From the NCBI RefSeq assembly GCF_027579695.1, contig NC_083587.1:46917021-46981020 (forward strand): a DNA stretch of 64,000 bases, in the 5' to 3' direction. Both the position numbers and the translations under genes were made by a program. Source of the DNA: Neoarius graeffei. Lineage: Eukaryota > Chordata > Actinopteri > Siluriformes > Ariidae. Position 1 is the first letter of the stretch, and every line of letters begins with the position of its first letter. Under the pieces are notes generated by a model that worked only from the letters and a program-made list of their open reading frames with translations, had not been told where the DNA came from and did not search any database. Below are positions 59,001 through 60,312 of the stretch, in pieces.

Positions 59001-60309
59001 AGAATTCACTGTTACCAGTTCAAAAGTTTGTGTATACAAGAAAAGAGAAAGAGCTCCCCCACCTGACACACTACTCAAAAACTGTTACTCTGTAGTAAGC
59101 GAATGTGTGTATGTGTGAGCGCAAAATGGGGAGAGTGTGTGTTCTTCCCCTGTAACTGATCACAGATAGACATTATTAGCTGCTGACGCACTCTGCTGAT
59201 GTCACCGGAGCCACCACGCACAATGGCAGCGCTGTGTTCTGGAAACATGAAACTACAGAGGACTTATCACACACACACCTCACTTGCACTCTTACGCACA
59301 ATTTCAAAGAGCTACAGAGACTGTGGTGTTTTGCTTTGATTATTTCCCATTTACAATATCCTATTTGTTCTGTACATGTGCCGTGCATGAGACAGGAACA
59401 TAATTGTGTAACAGACATTTTGCATAATTTATAAATCATCAATTACTTTTTCCCATATCGATGTATCTGATTTTACTTCGTCACACTCCTGATGAAGTCC
59501 AGCACTTAGGGTCGGTTCCCCCATAATAATAATAACAACTCATAACTCACGGGACGCTTTAAAAGAAACACCTGTGCATCTATCTGTTCATCCAGGCATC
59601 ACGTGACAGCAGCATAATGCACAAAATGATGCAGATATAGTGTTGAGTCCTGTTCTTGGCGGACAGGAGTGGAAGCTTTGATGCGTTACGTATTTGGAGA
59701 AGCTTTTCCGCTCACCAAGGTTGTACAGAGTAGTTAACGGAGTTACTGTATCCTGTGTGTCAGTCGCAACCAGTCTGGTCAGATCTGCTGCATGGTTTTT
59801 GCACCATTCTACGTAAAAACTATGACCAAGGTGACCATTGCGTGTGAAAACCTCAGGAAGGCAGCAGGTTCGCGTTTCGCCATTCTGATGCTGGATGTGA
59901 GCATTGACTGAAGCTCTACACCTGCATGATTTTGCGCACGGCACTGCTGCCACATGATTGGCTGATTAGATAAATGCATACTTGAGTAGATGCGCAGGTG
60001 TTCCTATTAAAAAGTGGTCGTTACGTGTATATTGTTGAATTAGAAATAGCTCACTTTACGATTGTGATGTTATTTTGAAGTTGAGTGAGTGACTGAGCGT
60101 GTATAAGACAGTGTACAGTATGTGTGTATGTGTGCTCACCATAAAGGCTGTCCGCATGTGTCTGCAGGCTGTGCAGCAGGTCTTTGTTGCCCCACGCTGC
60201 AGCTGACTGCACCGTCTGCAGGATCTGGGCAGACAGTTGAGGATTACGACCACCCAACTGTGCCAACTGCAGTGGCAAAGACGCCAACCACCGTGTCAAA
60301 ATCCTGCTC
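1260..60309 (-). CDS. tex10: tex10 gene: eight 3'-terminal coding exons (partial gene)
   Basis: TEX10 is the animal IPI1-type subunit of the nuclear Rix1 (PELP1-TEX10-WDR18) complex, which acts with SENP3 and LAS1L in late 60S ribosome maturation; in mouse it is also reported as a pluripotency cofactor. Eight minus-strand exons join into one frame: 1 leading nucleotide plus 381 codons including the stop (1144 nt). From the N side the recognisable blocks are [115 protein letters not shown] and [12 protein letters not shown]. They run in the same order as in human TEX10. This is the helical-repeat C-terminal half; the IPI1 domain is encoded upstream of the window. Identity rests on my recollection of the family and on the collinearity of eight exons. 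Introns are 83 bp to about 20 kb, filled with transposons. Confidence 0.92.
1371..1620. other. tex10 intron, nothing recognised
   Basis: Start of the last tex10 intron as read on the plus strand. AT-rich; only a short poly-A run is seen near 1605. Confidence 0.4.
1621..2418 (+). mobile_element. degenerate Tc1-like element interrupted by a SINE
   Basis: A transposase fragment reads [20 protein letters not shown] at about 1735-1795, carrying the second catalytic Asp of the DDE triad (QHDNAPVH). It continues after a SINE with [15 protein letters not shown] at about 2339-2383. Intervening parts contain stops and indels. The SINE sits between two copies of the 13-bp target GGTTTGCCAATCT, so it inserted into an already resident transposon. 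Confidence 0.65.
1805..2171 (-). mobile_element. tRNA-headed SINE, copy B
   Basis: Full-length copy in minus orientation, flanked by a perfect 13-bp target-site duplication GGTTTGCCAATCT (1792-1804 and 2172-2184). It splits a Tc1-like transposase relic. The perfect TSD argues for a fairly recent insertion. Confidence 0.88.
2777..3968 (+). pseudogene. Tc1-like transposase pseudogene, family 1
   Basis: It starts as [11 protein letters not shown] with TTG where the family has ATG, followed by the paired-like helix-turn-helix region. It is broken by frameshifts, a MITE remnant and a tandem duplication. Later segments read [10 protein letters not shown] (first Asp), a Gly/Val-rich block before IMLWVC, then QQDNDPKQ (second Asp) near 3695-3725 and [11 protein letters not shown] (third acid) near 3765-3795. 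It ends at a TAG after HLTKY. Not functional. Confidence 0.7.
3086..3194 (+). mobile_element. MITE remnant inside Tc1 family 1
   Basis: A piece of about 110 bp ending TTTTTTTTGCAGTG before TA, unrelated to Tc1. The matching left end CAGTGCAAAAAA lies in the Tc1 copy at 53.4 kb, at the equivalent site. Together they suggest a TA-inserting MITE with a CAGTGCAAAAAA terminal repeat. Confidence 0.55.
4106..4212. other. short intronic spacer between two Tc1 elements
   Basis: About 100 bp of intron with no feature recognised. Confidence 0.3.
4213..5800 (+). mobile_element. Tc1-like element, family 2, both ends present
   Basis: Inverted ends CAGTGGTGCTTGAAAG (left) and CTTTCAAGCACCACTG (right), with TA on the right (5801-5802) and TG on the left. 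The terminal repeats share subterminal blocks such as GACCTAAAACATCATC. Length 1588 bp, normal for Tc1. A second copy lies at 10629-12236; they are near-identical by eye, so the family was active recently. Confidence 0.88.
4571..5578 (+). pseudogene. Tc1-like transposase pseudogene, family 2 copy 1
   Basis: DDE transposase of about 340 codons. HTH region [20 protein letters not shown] and [22 protein letters not shown] linker; catalytic segments [25 protein letters not shown] and [16 protein letters not shown]-terminus AAQGGHTRY then TGA. Against the second copy it lost the start ATG (ATT here), 19 nt near 4780 and 2 nt near 5078, so two frameshifts. All three catalytic acids are still encoded. 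Inactive. Confidence 0.85.
5803..6205. other. tex10 intron, nothing recognised
   Basis: AT-rich intron between a Tc1 element and a palindrome. No coding or repeat family recognised. Confidence 0.35.
6206..6363. repeat. 158-bp near-perfect palindrome (hairpin)
   Basis: Two arms of about 77 bp (6206-6283 and 6287-6363) are inverse complements around a 3-nt centre GAA. I find only a one-base length difference, in a T12/A11 run. AT-rich outer part, inner part GAACGAGTC/GACTCGTTC. No target duplication identified. It may be a foldback MITE or one end of a larger element continuing to the right. Confidence 0.8.
6364..7233. other. intron with unclassified repeat-like DNA
   Basis: Contains two CCTTTCGGGTGTTC copies (about 6384 and 6603), each followed by an ACGCGTCTTT/ATGCGTCTTT block, so a diverged direct repeat of about 220 bp. 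No transposase or terminal repeat could be assigned. Confidence 0.35.
7234..7444 (-). CDS. tex10: tex10 exon g
   Basis: A 211-nt exon (1 nt + 70 codons). I chose the acceptor at 7445-7447 over another AG eight bases further in, because only this one restores the conserved KRD-x-x-W junction in phase. It encodes [60 protein letters not shown] and [10 protein letters not shown], matching human LPRVLRLMLQSLRV..EELPVVGQLLRLLLQHAPLR..IIKNIT. The donor is gtaaag. Confidence 0.92.
7445..8157. other. tex10 intron with a possible diverged repeat
   Basis: Includes GACGGATGGACGGACGAACGG near 7626, resembling the 'ACGGACGG' repeat family at 20 kb and 62 kb. Otherwise no feature recognised. Confidence 0.3.
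8170..8529 (-). mobile_element. tRNA-headed SINE, copy C
   Basis: Flanked by TGGTCGGAGTC at 8159-8169 and 8530-8540. The 3' tail is of the GGAT type rather than GATGA, so it belongs with copy G in a distinct subfamily. The very first bases of the head are altered. Confidence 0.85.
8560..10056. repeat. unclassified dispersed repeat with internal direct repeats
   Basis: Noncoding. The block AGATAAACTTCATATCTT recurs at about 8679 and 8920, each followed some 50 bp later by an ATATGGACACAT/ATATAGACACAT block, giving a diverged unit of about 240 bp. The element is split by SINE copy D. A (CA)n tract marks its left margin (8568-8587). No terminal repeats found. Confidence 0.45.
9186..9556 (-). 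mobile_element. tRNA-headed SINE, copy D
   Basis: Full length, minus orientation, flanked by GGAGCGTTTTT (9175-9185 and 9557-9567). Inserted in the unclassified repeat around it. Confidence 0.88.
10070..10441 (+). mobile_element. tRNA-headed SINE, copy E
   Basis: Full length, plus orientation, from the tRNA-like head (GGTGTAGTGGTTAGC; B box GGTTCGAGCCC) to the GATGAGA tail. TSD GACATGCAAACTC at 10057-10069 and 10442-10454. Confidence 0.9.
10629..12236 (+). mobile_element. Tc1-like element, family 2, second copy
   Basis: Same ends and orientation as 4213-5800; TA on the right (12237-12238), CA on the left. Length 1608 bp. Very similar to the other copy along its whole length. Confidence 0.88.
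10995..12016 (+). pseudogene. Tc1-like transposase pseudogene, family 2 copy 2
   Basis: Retains ATG ([15 protein letters not shown]) and the segment missing from copy 1 ([19 protein letters not shown]). Broken by a one-base deletion near 11289 and by two nonsense changes: AAA to TAA in DETK (about 11459) and CGA to TGA in LYQR (about 11651). Second and third catalytic blocks [10 protein letters not shown] and [11 protein letters not shown] are intact. It ends [12 protein letters not shown] at 12016. Confidence 0.87.
12239..12705. other. tex10 intron, nothing recognised
   Basis: Spacer between a Tc1 element and exon f; no repeat family recognised. Confidence 0.35.
12706..12875 (-). CDS. tex10: tex10 exon f
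   Basis: A 170-nt exon (56 codons + 2 nt), acceptor tag at 12876-12878, donor gtgcac. It encodes [40 protein letters not shown] and [16 protein letters not shown]. The human counterpart has [28 protein letters not shown] and LLYFLL. Its last AG plus the first G of exon g gives the Arg of KRD, conserved in human (KRDKLWG). The donor is non-consensus beyond GT. Confidence 0.9.
12959..13039 (-). CDS. tex10: tex10 exon e
   Basis: An 81-nt, phase-0 exon of 27 codons: [20 protein letters not shown] then TAIIKNL. Human reads ..AVFHSLLVI..NFDILQSAISKHL... Acceptor cag follows a clear polypyrimidine run; the donor is gtgagt. Only 83 bp separates it from exon f. The 20-kb intron on its 5' side contains two large hAT composites, the first starting just 50 bp upstream of this exon. 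Confidence 0.9.
13355..14041 (-). mobile_element. Harbinger-like element with Myb/SANT-like exon
   Basis: Inverted ends CAGTACGTTTACATGCACA (left) and CAGTGCGTCTACATGCACA (right, inverted), two differences. Many GAGCTA/TAGCTC motifs recur in the subterminal regions. Its target duplication is unclear. A minus-strand Myb-like exon (below) supports PIF/Harbinger. Confidence 0.65.
13600..13708 (-). pseudogene. Myb/SANT-like exon fragment of a Harbinger element
   Basis: Starting at ATG (13708) it reads [38 protein letters not shown] Trp-x3-Glu start and spaced aromatic/hydrophobic residues fit the Myb/SANT-like DNA-binding proteins that PIF/Harbinger elements encode next to their transposase. The frame degenerates afterwards. 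No transposase remains. Confidence 0.5.
14471..15555 (-). mobile_element. hAT-like element nested in hAT
   Basis: Ends AGGGATGAGAATGAGAAATT (left) and, inverted, AGGGATGGGAATTTTCC (right). Target duplication GGATATTC/GGATATTT (14463-14470, 15556-15563), 7 of 8. The right end carries a GC-rich CCGCGGATCCGCGG palindrome and the left part two GC hairpins at 14513-14600. A BED-like frame lies inside. Confidence 0.72.
14905..15186 (-). pseudogene. BED-finger N-terminal fragment of hAT transposase
   Basis: 93 codons from ATG: basic/acidic lead with [14 protein letters not shown], then [20 protein letters not shown] and [17 protein letters not shown]-x2-C and a downstream His fit a BED-type zinc finger of hAT transposases; the second ligand His is not clear, because a stop follows GKKGS. 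The rest of the transposase is absent. A related VKNKWRWAW block occurs at 37.9-38.2 kb. Confidence 0.5.
15564..15753 (-). pseudogene. BED zinc-finger fragment of the outer hAT
   Basis: An open stretch reads [33 protein letters not shown] and [21 protein letters not shown]-x2-C followed by H-x4-H is a complete BED finger. A stop lies just before the block. The frame then runs straight into the target duplication of the nested hAT, so that insertion split the coding part. Confidence 0.65.
16195..17250 (-). pseudogene. hAT transposase N-terminal part, split by a MITE
   Basis: From ATG at 17250: [20 protein letters not shown], then [40 protein letters not shown] and GLNRHVC, a BED finger with C-x2-C and a His/Cys pair. 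Then [20 protein letters not shown] up to the MITE at 16839. Beyond it the frame resumes as [26 protein letters not shown], a typical hAT segment. It then runs directly into the terminal repeat: the catalytic domain and C-terminal dimerisation region are missing. Confidence 0.75.
16315..16836. mobile_element. Harbinger-type MITE, copy 1
   Basis: Ends AGGCCTCTGC.. and ..AATTGGCCT, flanked by TAA (16312-16314, 16837-16839), the 3-bp duplication of PIF/Harbinger. Inside: GC-rich CTGCG/CGCAG motifs near both ends and a short tandem copy TATAATGACTAGAACT (16499, 16525). The same element recurs at 29459-29973. Confidence 0.8.
17378..18634. mobile_element. Harbinger-type element with internal duplication
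   Basis: Ends TGCCGCTTTTCCACTAC and, inverted, TGGCCCTTTTCCACTAC, flanked by TTA (17375-17377, 18635-18637). Subterminal GAGCTGA/TCAGCTC-type motifs recur many times. A segment of about 160 bp is directly duplicated inside (about 17683-17841 and 17926-18091). A 43-codon frame [20 protein letters not shown].. (18192-18320) may be the start of the lost transposase gene. Confidence 0.78.
18743..19394. mobile_element. Harbinger-type MITE (TTTACATTAGACCGTATC ends)
   Basis: Inverted ends share TTTACATTAGACCGTATC; flanks TCA (18740-18742, 19395-19397). A 45-codon frame at 19024-19158 ([11 protein letters not shown]..) resembles the short hydrophobic N-terminal frames left in such MITEs; I assign it no function. 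Confidence 0.7.
20273..21854 (-). mobile_element. Tc1-like element, family 1, complete ends
   Basis: TA-flanked (20271-20272, 21855-21856), 1582 bp. Ends CAGCTGTGGTCAGAAGTTTA and, inverted, CAGTTGTGGTCAGAAGTTTA, within terminal repeats of about 150 bp. The end sequence resembles those of the salmonid/Sleeping Beauty-type Tc1 group. It lies in a noncoding repeat. Two damaged relatives lie at 2421-4105 and 53413-55100. Confidence 0.9.
20505..21436 (-). pseudogene. Tc1-like transposase pseudogene, family 1
   Basis: ATG at 21436 starts [20 protein letters not shown], with the HTH continuing into a frameshifted region. Later blocks: [12 protein letters not shown] (first Asp), an expanded Gly/Val run from a (CCA)n triplet expansion at about 20919-20938 before RIIMLWG, and a damaged second block. 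The SPDFNPIE block supplies the third acid. It ends at TAG near 20505. Several frameshifts and stops. Confidence 0.75.
22469..22495 (+). repeat. G27 homopolymer
   Basis: 27 consecutive G, then ATGTTGCC. Potential G-quadruplex; also a likely site of sequencing-length error. Confidence 0.8.
22924..23300 (-). mobile_element. tRNA-headed SINE, copy F
   Basis: Full length, minus orientation, TSD TGATTGGAATAT (22912-22923, 23301-23312). Inserted in a hAT-like element. Confidence 0.9.
24216..24700. other. intron with a small MITE-like inverted repeat
   Basis: 24359-24456 begins GGCTGTGTTCCAAACCACAT and ends ATGCAGTTTGGGATGCAG, imperfect inverse complements like a common fish MITE ('GCTGCATCCCAAA'). 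The rest shows nothing. Confidence 0.45.
24702..25035 (+). repeat. dispersed repeat X, copy 1
   Basis: Contains CTTTCAGATTTT, a TTCGAATCACAGACTTCCA block, a T-rich run, the 12-bp palindrome GGCCACGTGGCC, then CTACGTCATGCATCACGTGG and GGCATTGTGGGATAC. The same order reads in reverse at 44905-45210 and 45335-45620. Class unknown. Confidence 0.65.
25040..26365. other. tex10 intron with microsatellites
   Basis: (AAAC)n at 25240-25264, (CA)n at 25596-25617, mixed TG runs at 25756-25816 and (CA)n near 26010-26029. No gene or transposon recognised. Confidence 0.4.
26506..26646 (+). pseudogene. DUF4817/HTH-like transposase start
   Basis: 46 codons from [52 protein letters not shown], then KFKEEGCV in the same frame. 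The [20 protein letters not shown] pattern is the helix-turn-helix module best known to me from arthropod transposases. A TTTTTAG acceptor-like site lies 10 bp before the ATG. Truncated by the (TG)n expansion. Confidence 0.6.
26664..26733 (+). repeat. (TG)n microsatellite
   Basis: About 35 TG units, inside the small transposon. Confidence 0.95.
26925..27461. other. tex10 intron with (AAAT)n and (TG)n
   Basis: (AAAT)n at 26927-26951 and (TG)n at 27252-27286; otherwise AT-rich with nothing recognised. Confidence 0.4.
27812..28737 (+). mobile_element. Tigger/pogo-like element with minisatellite
   Basis: Ends CAGGTAGTCGTCGACTTACG, the right inverted end identical over at least 19 bp, flanked by TA (27810-27811, 28738-28739). 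Similar ends are known for Tigger elements. It retains the very C-terminus of a transposase, ..[16 protein letters not shown], stop at 28403. Most of the coding region is replaced by a 66-bp tandem repeat. Confidence 0.75.
27962..28299 (+). repeat. 66-bp minisatellite, open in several frames
   Basis: Units at 27962, 28028, 28094 (54 bp), 28148, 28214 and a partial one from 28280; unit core CAGTTTCCGCCCCAGCTCC. Lengths 66, 66, 54, 66, 66 are all multiples of 3, so each frame repeats a 22-residue unit. The plus frame ending at 28403 carries the Tigger C-terminus. A related half unit precedes it (27918-27961). Confidence 0.9.
28861..29212. other. hAT interior with (TG/CG)n, nothing else
   Basis: (TG)n/(CG)n at 28972-29004 next to a CTTGTGAGGACC-type fish repeat that reads again near 30350-30430 in other form. 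No gene. Confidence 0.35.
29215..30246. mobile_element. Tc1-type MITE ('CACTACCGTTCAAAAGTTTG' ends)
   Basis: Inverted ends CACTACCGTTCAAAAGTTTG identical on both sides, flanked by TA (29213-29214, 30247-30248). A very common fish non-autonomous element. Interrupted by a Harbinger MITE. Confidence 0.88.
29459..29973. mobile_element. Harbinger-type MITE, copy 2
   Basis: Same element as 16315-16836, flanked by TAA (29456-29458, 29974-29976) inside a Tc1-type MITE. Removing it rejoins the host's GGCTAATGGATGATTA sequence. Confidence 0.85.
30249..30629. other. hAT interior, nothing recognised
   Basis: Contains GGGGTAAAGAGTTAA, the inverse of TTAACTCTTTACCCC at about 29140-29154, so the Tc1-type MITE sits inside a short inverted repeat. 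A (GT)n/(GA)n tract lies at 30456-30478. Confidence 0.35.
30644..30985 (+). mobile_element. tRNA-headed SINE, copy G (GGAT-tail subfamily)
   Basis: Plus orientation, TSD ACATCTTTATGAGC (30630-30643, 30986-30999). Lacks the first ~20 bp of the head. Tail GGATGGATGGATGGAC. More diverged than the other copies. Confidence 0.88.
31304..31570. other. tex10 intron, nothing recognised
   Basis: Short ACATG repeats near 31320; otherwise no feature. Confidence 0.3.
31582..31956 (+). mobile_element. tRNA-headed SINE, copy H
   Basis: Full length with a clean head (A box GGTGTAGTGGTTAGC, B box GGTTCGAGCCC), tail GATGAGATGA. TSD GACATGATGCC (31571-31581, 31957-31967). Good reference copy. Confidence 0.92.
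31968..33038. other. tex10 intron with TG/CG microsatellites
   Basis: (TG)n at 32263-32292, mixed (TG)(CG)n at 32473-32506, (TG)n at 32768-32797 and 32922-32938, (GA)n at 33004-33022. The stretch 32520-32760 has higher GC and looks single-copy. No exon recognised. Confidence 0.4.
33039..33172 (-). CDS. tex10: tex10 exon d
   Basis: A 134-nt exon (2 nt + 44 codons) with acceptor cag (33173-33175) and donor gtgaga. The first GT completes the Gly of FSTLTG. It then encodes [20 protein letters not shown], a Ser/Leu-rich linker, and [11 protein letters not shown], matching human DQFLHHWDVTE. The middle is less conserved than the ends. A (GA)n tract begins about 20 nt inside the downstream intron. 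Confidence 0.88.
34021..34943. mobile_element. hAT-like MITE nested in hAT
   Basis: Ends TAGTGCTGTCAA and, inverted, TAGTGCTGTCAA, identical over 12 bp. Perfect 8-bp duplication CTAAAAAG (34013-34020, 34944-34951). Many TTAATCGCGA/TTAACGCG motifs near both ends, as in 27462-31295, indicating one family. Confidence 0.85.
35075..35311 (-). pseudogene. BED-finger fragment of hAT transposase
   Basis: Reads ..[55 protein letters not shown]-x2-C with H-x4-H is a complete BED zinc finger; a frameshift or stop follows. The remainder of the transposase is not present. Confidence 0.68.
35858..36586. mobile_element. 729-bp foldback MITE flanked by TTAA
   Basis: Nearly perfect inverted repeat: each arm about 364 bp, meeting at GAGCTC (36219-36224), with only scattered differences by eye. 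TTAA flanks at 35854-35857 and 36587-36590. TTAA targets are used by piggyBac and Kolobok elements; end AGGAACAGTCC. Open frames on both strands here are mirror artefacts. Confidence 0.88.
36600..37090. repeat. 'TATATCCCCCGCC' noncoding repeat units
   Basis: Two or more diverged units containing TATACCAAGTTTCAAGA or ATACCAACTTTCAAGAC, then TTTTCAAGTTCTGCT and CCAGAAACAAAACC. Similar units occur at 41840-42215 and 48300-48530. Not coding; class unknown. Confidence 0.45.
37890..38188 (-). pseudogene. hAT-related N-terminal coding fragment
   Basis: Reads ..[20 protein letters not shown] and [19 protein letters not shown], sharing VKNKxRWxW with the BED-bearing frame at 14905-15186. A one-base shift then gives [14 protein letters not shown] and a stop at about 37868. 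No finger recognisable. Low confidence in class. Confidence 0.35.
38535..39014 (+). mobile_element. non-LTR retrotransposon 3' end (5'-truncated LINE)
   Basis: 5'-truncated insertion with TSD ATATATGGAATTA (38522-38534, 39015-39027), GC-rich against its host, tail GAAGAAGACGAGACGAG. Carries the open C-terminus of a reverse transcriptase ORF. Confidence 0.85.
38561..38993 (+). pseudogene. LINE reverse-transcriptase ORF2 C-terminus
   Basis: Open frame [54 protein letters not shown] and [20 protein letters not shown] to [14 protein letters not shown]. This is the stretch after the RT domain found at the end of many fish non-LTR elements (RTE/Rex-like clades; clade not decided). Undamaged over 140 codons, hence a young insertion. 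Confidence 0.75.
40096..40388. mobile_element. Harbinger-type MITE
   Basis: Ends AGCCTAGGTCACAACCGG and, inverted, AGCCTTGGTCACAACCGG, one difference in 18; flanks TTA (40093-40095, 40389-40391). 293 bp, GC-rich right half with GGCCGGTC repeats. Confidence 0.82.
40917..41165. other. GC-rich island of unknown origin
   Basis: About 250 bp of roughly two-thirds GC with several CpGs in AT-rich DNA. Open on both strands but without recognisable domain. It has a small hairpin, CCTCGGGATGAATCGCGTCCCGAGG split by its loop. Could be a captured gene fragment or rDNA-spacer-like DNA; I cannot decide. Confidence 0.4.
41579..41795 (+). mobile_element. SINE-like fragment, second family
   Basis: Contains GGCGGCCTTGGGCTGAGGTG, CTCCCCGGGCGCT, GGCTGCCCACTGCTC and ATGGGTTAAATGCAGAGGAT, a block order seen in a widespread fish SINE, ending in AAATAAAGG. 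Head missing; joined to a piece of the first SINE's body (CCAAAGACATGCAG). Confidence 0.55.
41840..42260. repeat. 'AAGTTTCATGAAGATATC' noncoding repeat units
   Basis: Two units with ACCAAGTTTCAAATCAG / GCAAAGTTTCATGAAGA, each followed by AGTTTT..GATAT and a CGGAAAC or CAGAAACGAAA block. The last ends GGATGGACGGAACCC and TATATCCCCTGCC. Same family as 36.7, 48.4 and 62.9 kb. Confidence 0.5.
42357..42411 (+). repeat. (GA)n microsatellite
   Basis: About 27 GA units. Confidence 0.95.
42622..43487 (+). mobile_element. Kolobok-like element (TTAA target) with P2X7-C-like exon
   Basis: TTAA flanks (42618-42621, 43488-43491) and ends AGGGGTAC / inverted AGGGGAAC. TTAA plus AGGG ends fit Kolobok elements. 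866 bp. The interior holds one clean exon with donor GTATTT, so the element is a deletion derivative of a spliced gene-bearing transposon. It sits 160 bp upstream in plus coordinates of tex10 exon c, on the opposite strand. Confidence 0.6.
42853..43210 (+). CDS. transposon-borne exon with P2X7-C-like cysteine motif
   Basis: ATG-started exon of 119 codons + 1 nt with donor at 43211: [20 protein letters not shown], acidic Ser-rich lead, GYQFEPRR, acidic stretch, then [30 protein letters not shown]-x-C-G...E-x2-CC-x-E is the pattern of the cysteine-rich cytosolic (ballast-like) domain of P2X7, found in fish transposon-linked proteins. The P2X7 signature EC-R-CC is only partly kept. No stop; the frame then runs on into an intron to a stop at 43296. 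Likely a remnant, though the exon is intact. Confidence 0.55.
43650..43738 (-). CDS. tex10: tex10 exon c
   Basis: An 89-nt exon (1 + 29 codons + 1) between cag (43739-43741) and donor gtacac. It encodes [20 protein letters not shown] followed by FSFLFSTLT; the motif [14 protein letters not shown] is nearly invariant in TEX10 (human [14 protein letters not shown]). It is isolated between introns of about 15 kb and 10.5 kb. The donor lies directly in a (TG)n microsatellite (43629-43648), so repeat-length changes abut the splice site. Confidence 0.9.
43740..44904. other. tex10 intron, largely unrecognised
   Basis: (CA)n at 43752-43770 beside exon c. A common TTCTTCTTCTTTTGGGTTTTA / TGCCATCTACAGG fish repeat fragment lies at about 44630-44750. 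Nothing else assigned. Confidence 0.35.
44905..45210 (-). repeat. dispersed repeat X, copy 2
   Basis: Inverse of 24702-25035: GTATCCCACAATGCC, CCACGTGATGCATGACGTAG, GGGCCACGTGGCC, TTGGAAGTCTGTGATTCGAA and CTGAAAGGCAGTCTACC in order. Confidence 0.7.
45335..45620 (-). repeat. dispersed repeat X, copy 3
   Basis: Same orientation as copy 2, beginning at ATTGAATTGGGTCATGATGA, with (AAT)n inserted at 45499-45544. Copies 2 and 3 form a direct pair 0.4 kb apart. Confidence 0.7.
45621..46246. other. tex10 intron, nothing recognised
   Basis: AT-rich; no coding or repeat family seen. Confidence 0.35.
46247..46408 (+). repeat. (TA)n with TACACACATACA interruptions
   Basis: Compound (TA)n microsatellite of about 160 bp with four CACACATACA interruptions. 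It explains the long Tyr/Ile open frames here. Confidence 0.95.
46409..47010. mobile_element. long-TIR MITE inserted in a (TA)n tract
   Basis: Ends TGAGTGATTCCACGCTTATG and its inverse CATAAGCGTGGAATCACTCA, within terminal repeats of about 165 bp (to about 46575 and from about 46845), with one ~10-bp gap. TATA on both sides. Central ~270 bp non-repetitive. 602 bp. Confidence 0.85.
47011..48290. other. tex10 intron with microsatellites
   Basis: (TG)n at 47324-47350, (CG/CA)n at 47520-47541; otherwise apparently single-copy AT-rich sequence. No exon recognised. Confidence 0.4.
48295..48540. repeat. noncoding repeat unit ('TTGCCATGGAAATACAG')
   Basis: GGTTGCCATGGAAATACAGA, AAAAGGCACAACTC, GTCAGGTTTCATGA, AGTTATGCTCCGGGAATTAA, then GACAGACAGACAGC and ATAGCCCCTGCATTATATG: the same unit order as the 41.9-kb and 36.8-kb copies. 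Confidence 0.5.
48541..50880. other. tex10 intron with simple repeats
   Basis: (CAAA)n 48799-48829, (CAAT)n 49053-49109, (ACT/AAT)n 49603-49664, and a common fish repeat fragment AGAATGCCTTTATTGTCACT at 50368. No exon or intact transposon seen. Confidence 0.4.
50881..51275 (+). pseudogene. Tc1-like transposase relic
   Basis: Reads [39 protein letters not shown], stop, then EEHENDVK.. and later [10 protein letters not shown] at about 51205-51230. The FNDDPAP block corresponds to the second catalytic Asp (FQDDNAP in relatives). Frameshifts and stops. Ends of the element not found. Confidence 0.6.
51276..53412. other. tex10 intron with microsatellites
   Basis: (AC)n then (TC)n at 51470-51544, (CT)n 51650-51679, (GA)n then G-run 52973-53019. 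The rest looks single-copy; no conserved exon recognised. Confidence 0.4.
53576..53790 (+). mobile_element. MITE in Tc1 family 1 (left end kept)
   Basis: Starts CAGTGCAAAAAATTACATCT after TA and shares TCTGTCCATGCA(A/G)CAAGATAATTTC and TTAAGTAATTTTCTCC with 3086-3194. Its right end is deleted to TGCG before TATGAGGTG. Confidence 0.6.
54644..55020 (+). mobile_element. tRNA-headed SINE, copy I
   Basis: Full length, plus orientation, TSD AAATTAAAAC (54634-54643, 55021-55030). Inserted in a Tc1 relic. Confidence 0.9.
55101..55739. other. tex10 intron, nothing recognised
   Basis: Only a poly-A run (about 55353-55375). No gene. Confidence 0.35.
56082..56877 (-). mobile_element. Harbinger-type element inside SINE J
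   Basis: Ends AGGCCCAATCCCA and, inverted, GCCGAATCCCA; flanks CTT (56079-56081, 56878-56880), a 3-bp duplication as in PIF/Harbinger. Pyrimidine/purine-rich CCCCTCC subterminal runs. Contains a Myb-like exon on the minus strand. 796 bp. Confidence 0.72.
56485..56611 (-). pseudogene. Myb/SANT-like exon of a Harbinger element
   Basis: From ATG (56611): [42 protein letters not shown], then a perfect GTGAGT donor (56484-56479). [14 protein letters not shown] is the start of the Myb/trihelix-like DNA-binding proteins of Harbinger elements, in which a Trp usually precedes. Only this exon remains. Confidence 0.55.
57185..57507 (-). mobile_element. candidate solo LTR
   Basis: Begins TGTCAGGG and ends TTGTGACA, so it has short inverted TGTCA/TGACA tips. 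On the minus strand it contains AATAAA (57230-57225) after a GC-balanced region, as in many fish Gypsy-type LTRs. No matching target duplication was seen, so this is tentative. Confidence 0.35.
57508..57876. other. tex10 intron, nothing recognised
   Basis: Spacer between a candidate LTR and a Kolobok-like element. Confidence 0.3.
57881..58551 (+). mobile_element. Kolobok-like element with THAP exon
   Basis: TTAA flanks (57877-57880, 58552-58555); ends AGTGCATAT and inverted AGTGCATAT. 671 bp. Contains a THAP-type zinc-finger start, as expected for Kolobok transposases, and no catalytic domain. Confidence 0.65.
58207..58380 (+). pseudogene. THAP-domain fragment
   Basis: From [40 protein letters not shown], then a diverging tail and TGA at 58380. 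C-x4-C near the N-terminus, the HRFPKD block and the Trp of KWERLV match the first half of a THAP C2CH finger. The later C-x2-H part is missing. A start context follows TTAAA. Confidence 0.68.
58790..58967 (-). CDS. tex10: tex10 exon b
   Basis: Acceptor tag lies at 58968-58970, after a (TG)n-rich tract; the donor is gtacaa. The exon has 2 nt + 58 codons + 2 nt. It encodes (D)[35 protein letters not shown] and [17 protein letters not shown](R), matching the human blocks DPQEGAVVVLP, QQRLVQLVYFLPSLPADLL and GRLSSSLAAMLI. The phase agrees with both neighbours. The donor GTACAA is weaker than consensus. Confidence 0.9.
58968..60139. other. tex10 intron with a common fish repeat
   Basis: 59560-60020 contains ATGCACAAAATGATGCAGAT.., TGGTTTTTGCACCATTCTAC, GGCACTGCTGCCACATGATT and GGCTGATTAGATAAATGCAT, ending GGTGTTCCTATTAAAAAGTG. 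This is a well-known fish non-autonomous repeat. The rest shows (TG)n near both exons. Confidence 0.5.
60140..60309 (-). CDS. tex10: tex10 exon a (first exon in window)
   Basis: The exon begins after a pyrimidine-rich tract and cag (60310-60312) and ends before gtgagc (60139-60134). It has 1 + 56 codons + 1 nt: [20 protein letters not shown], then a second helical stretch ending HADSLY. The human counterpart reads ..LSRWLAGLPLQLAHLGSRNP... The last G joins the AT of the next exon to make Asp, giving the conserved DPQEG. The preceding exon was not found up to 64000, so the upstream intron is at least 3.7 kb. Confidence 0.9.
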
Positions 60310-60312
60310 CTG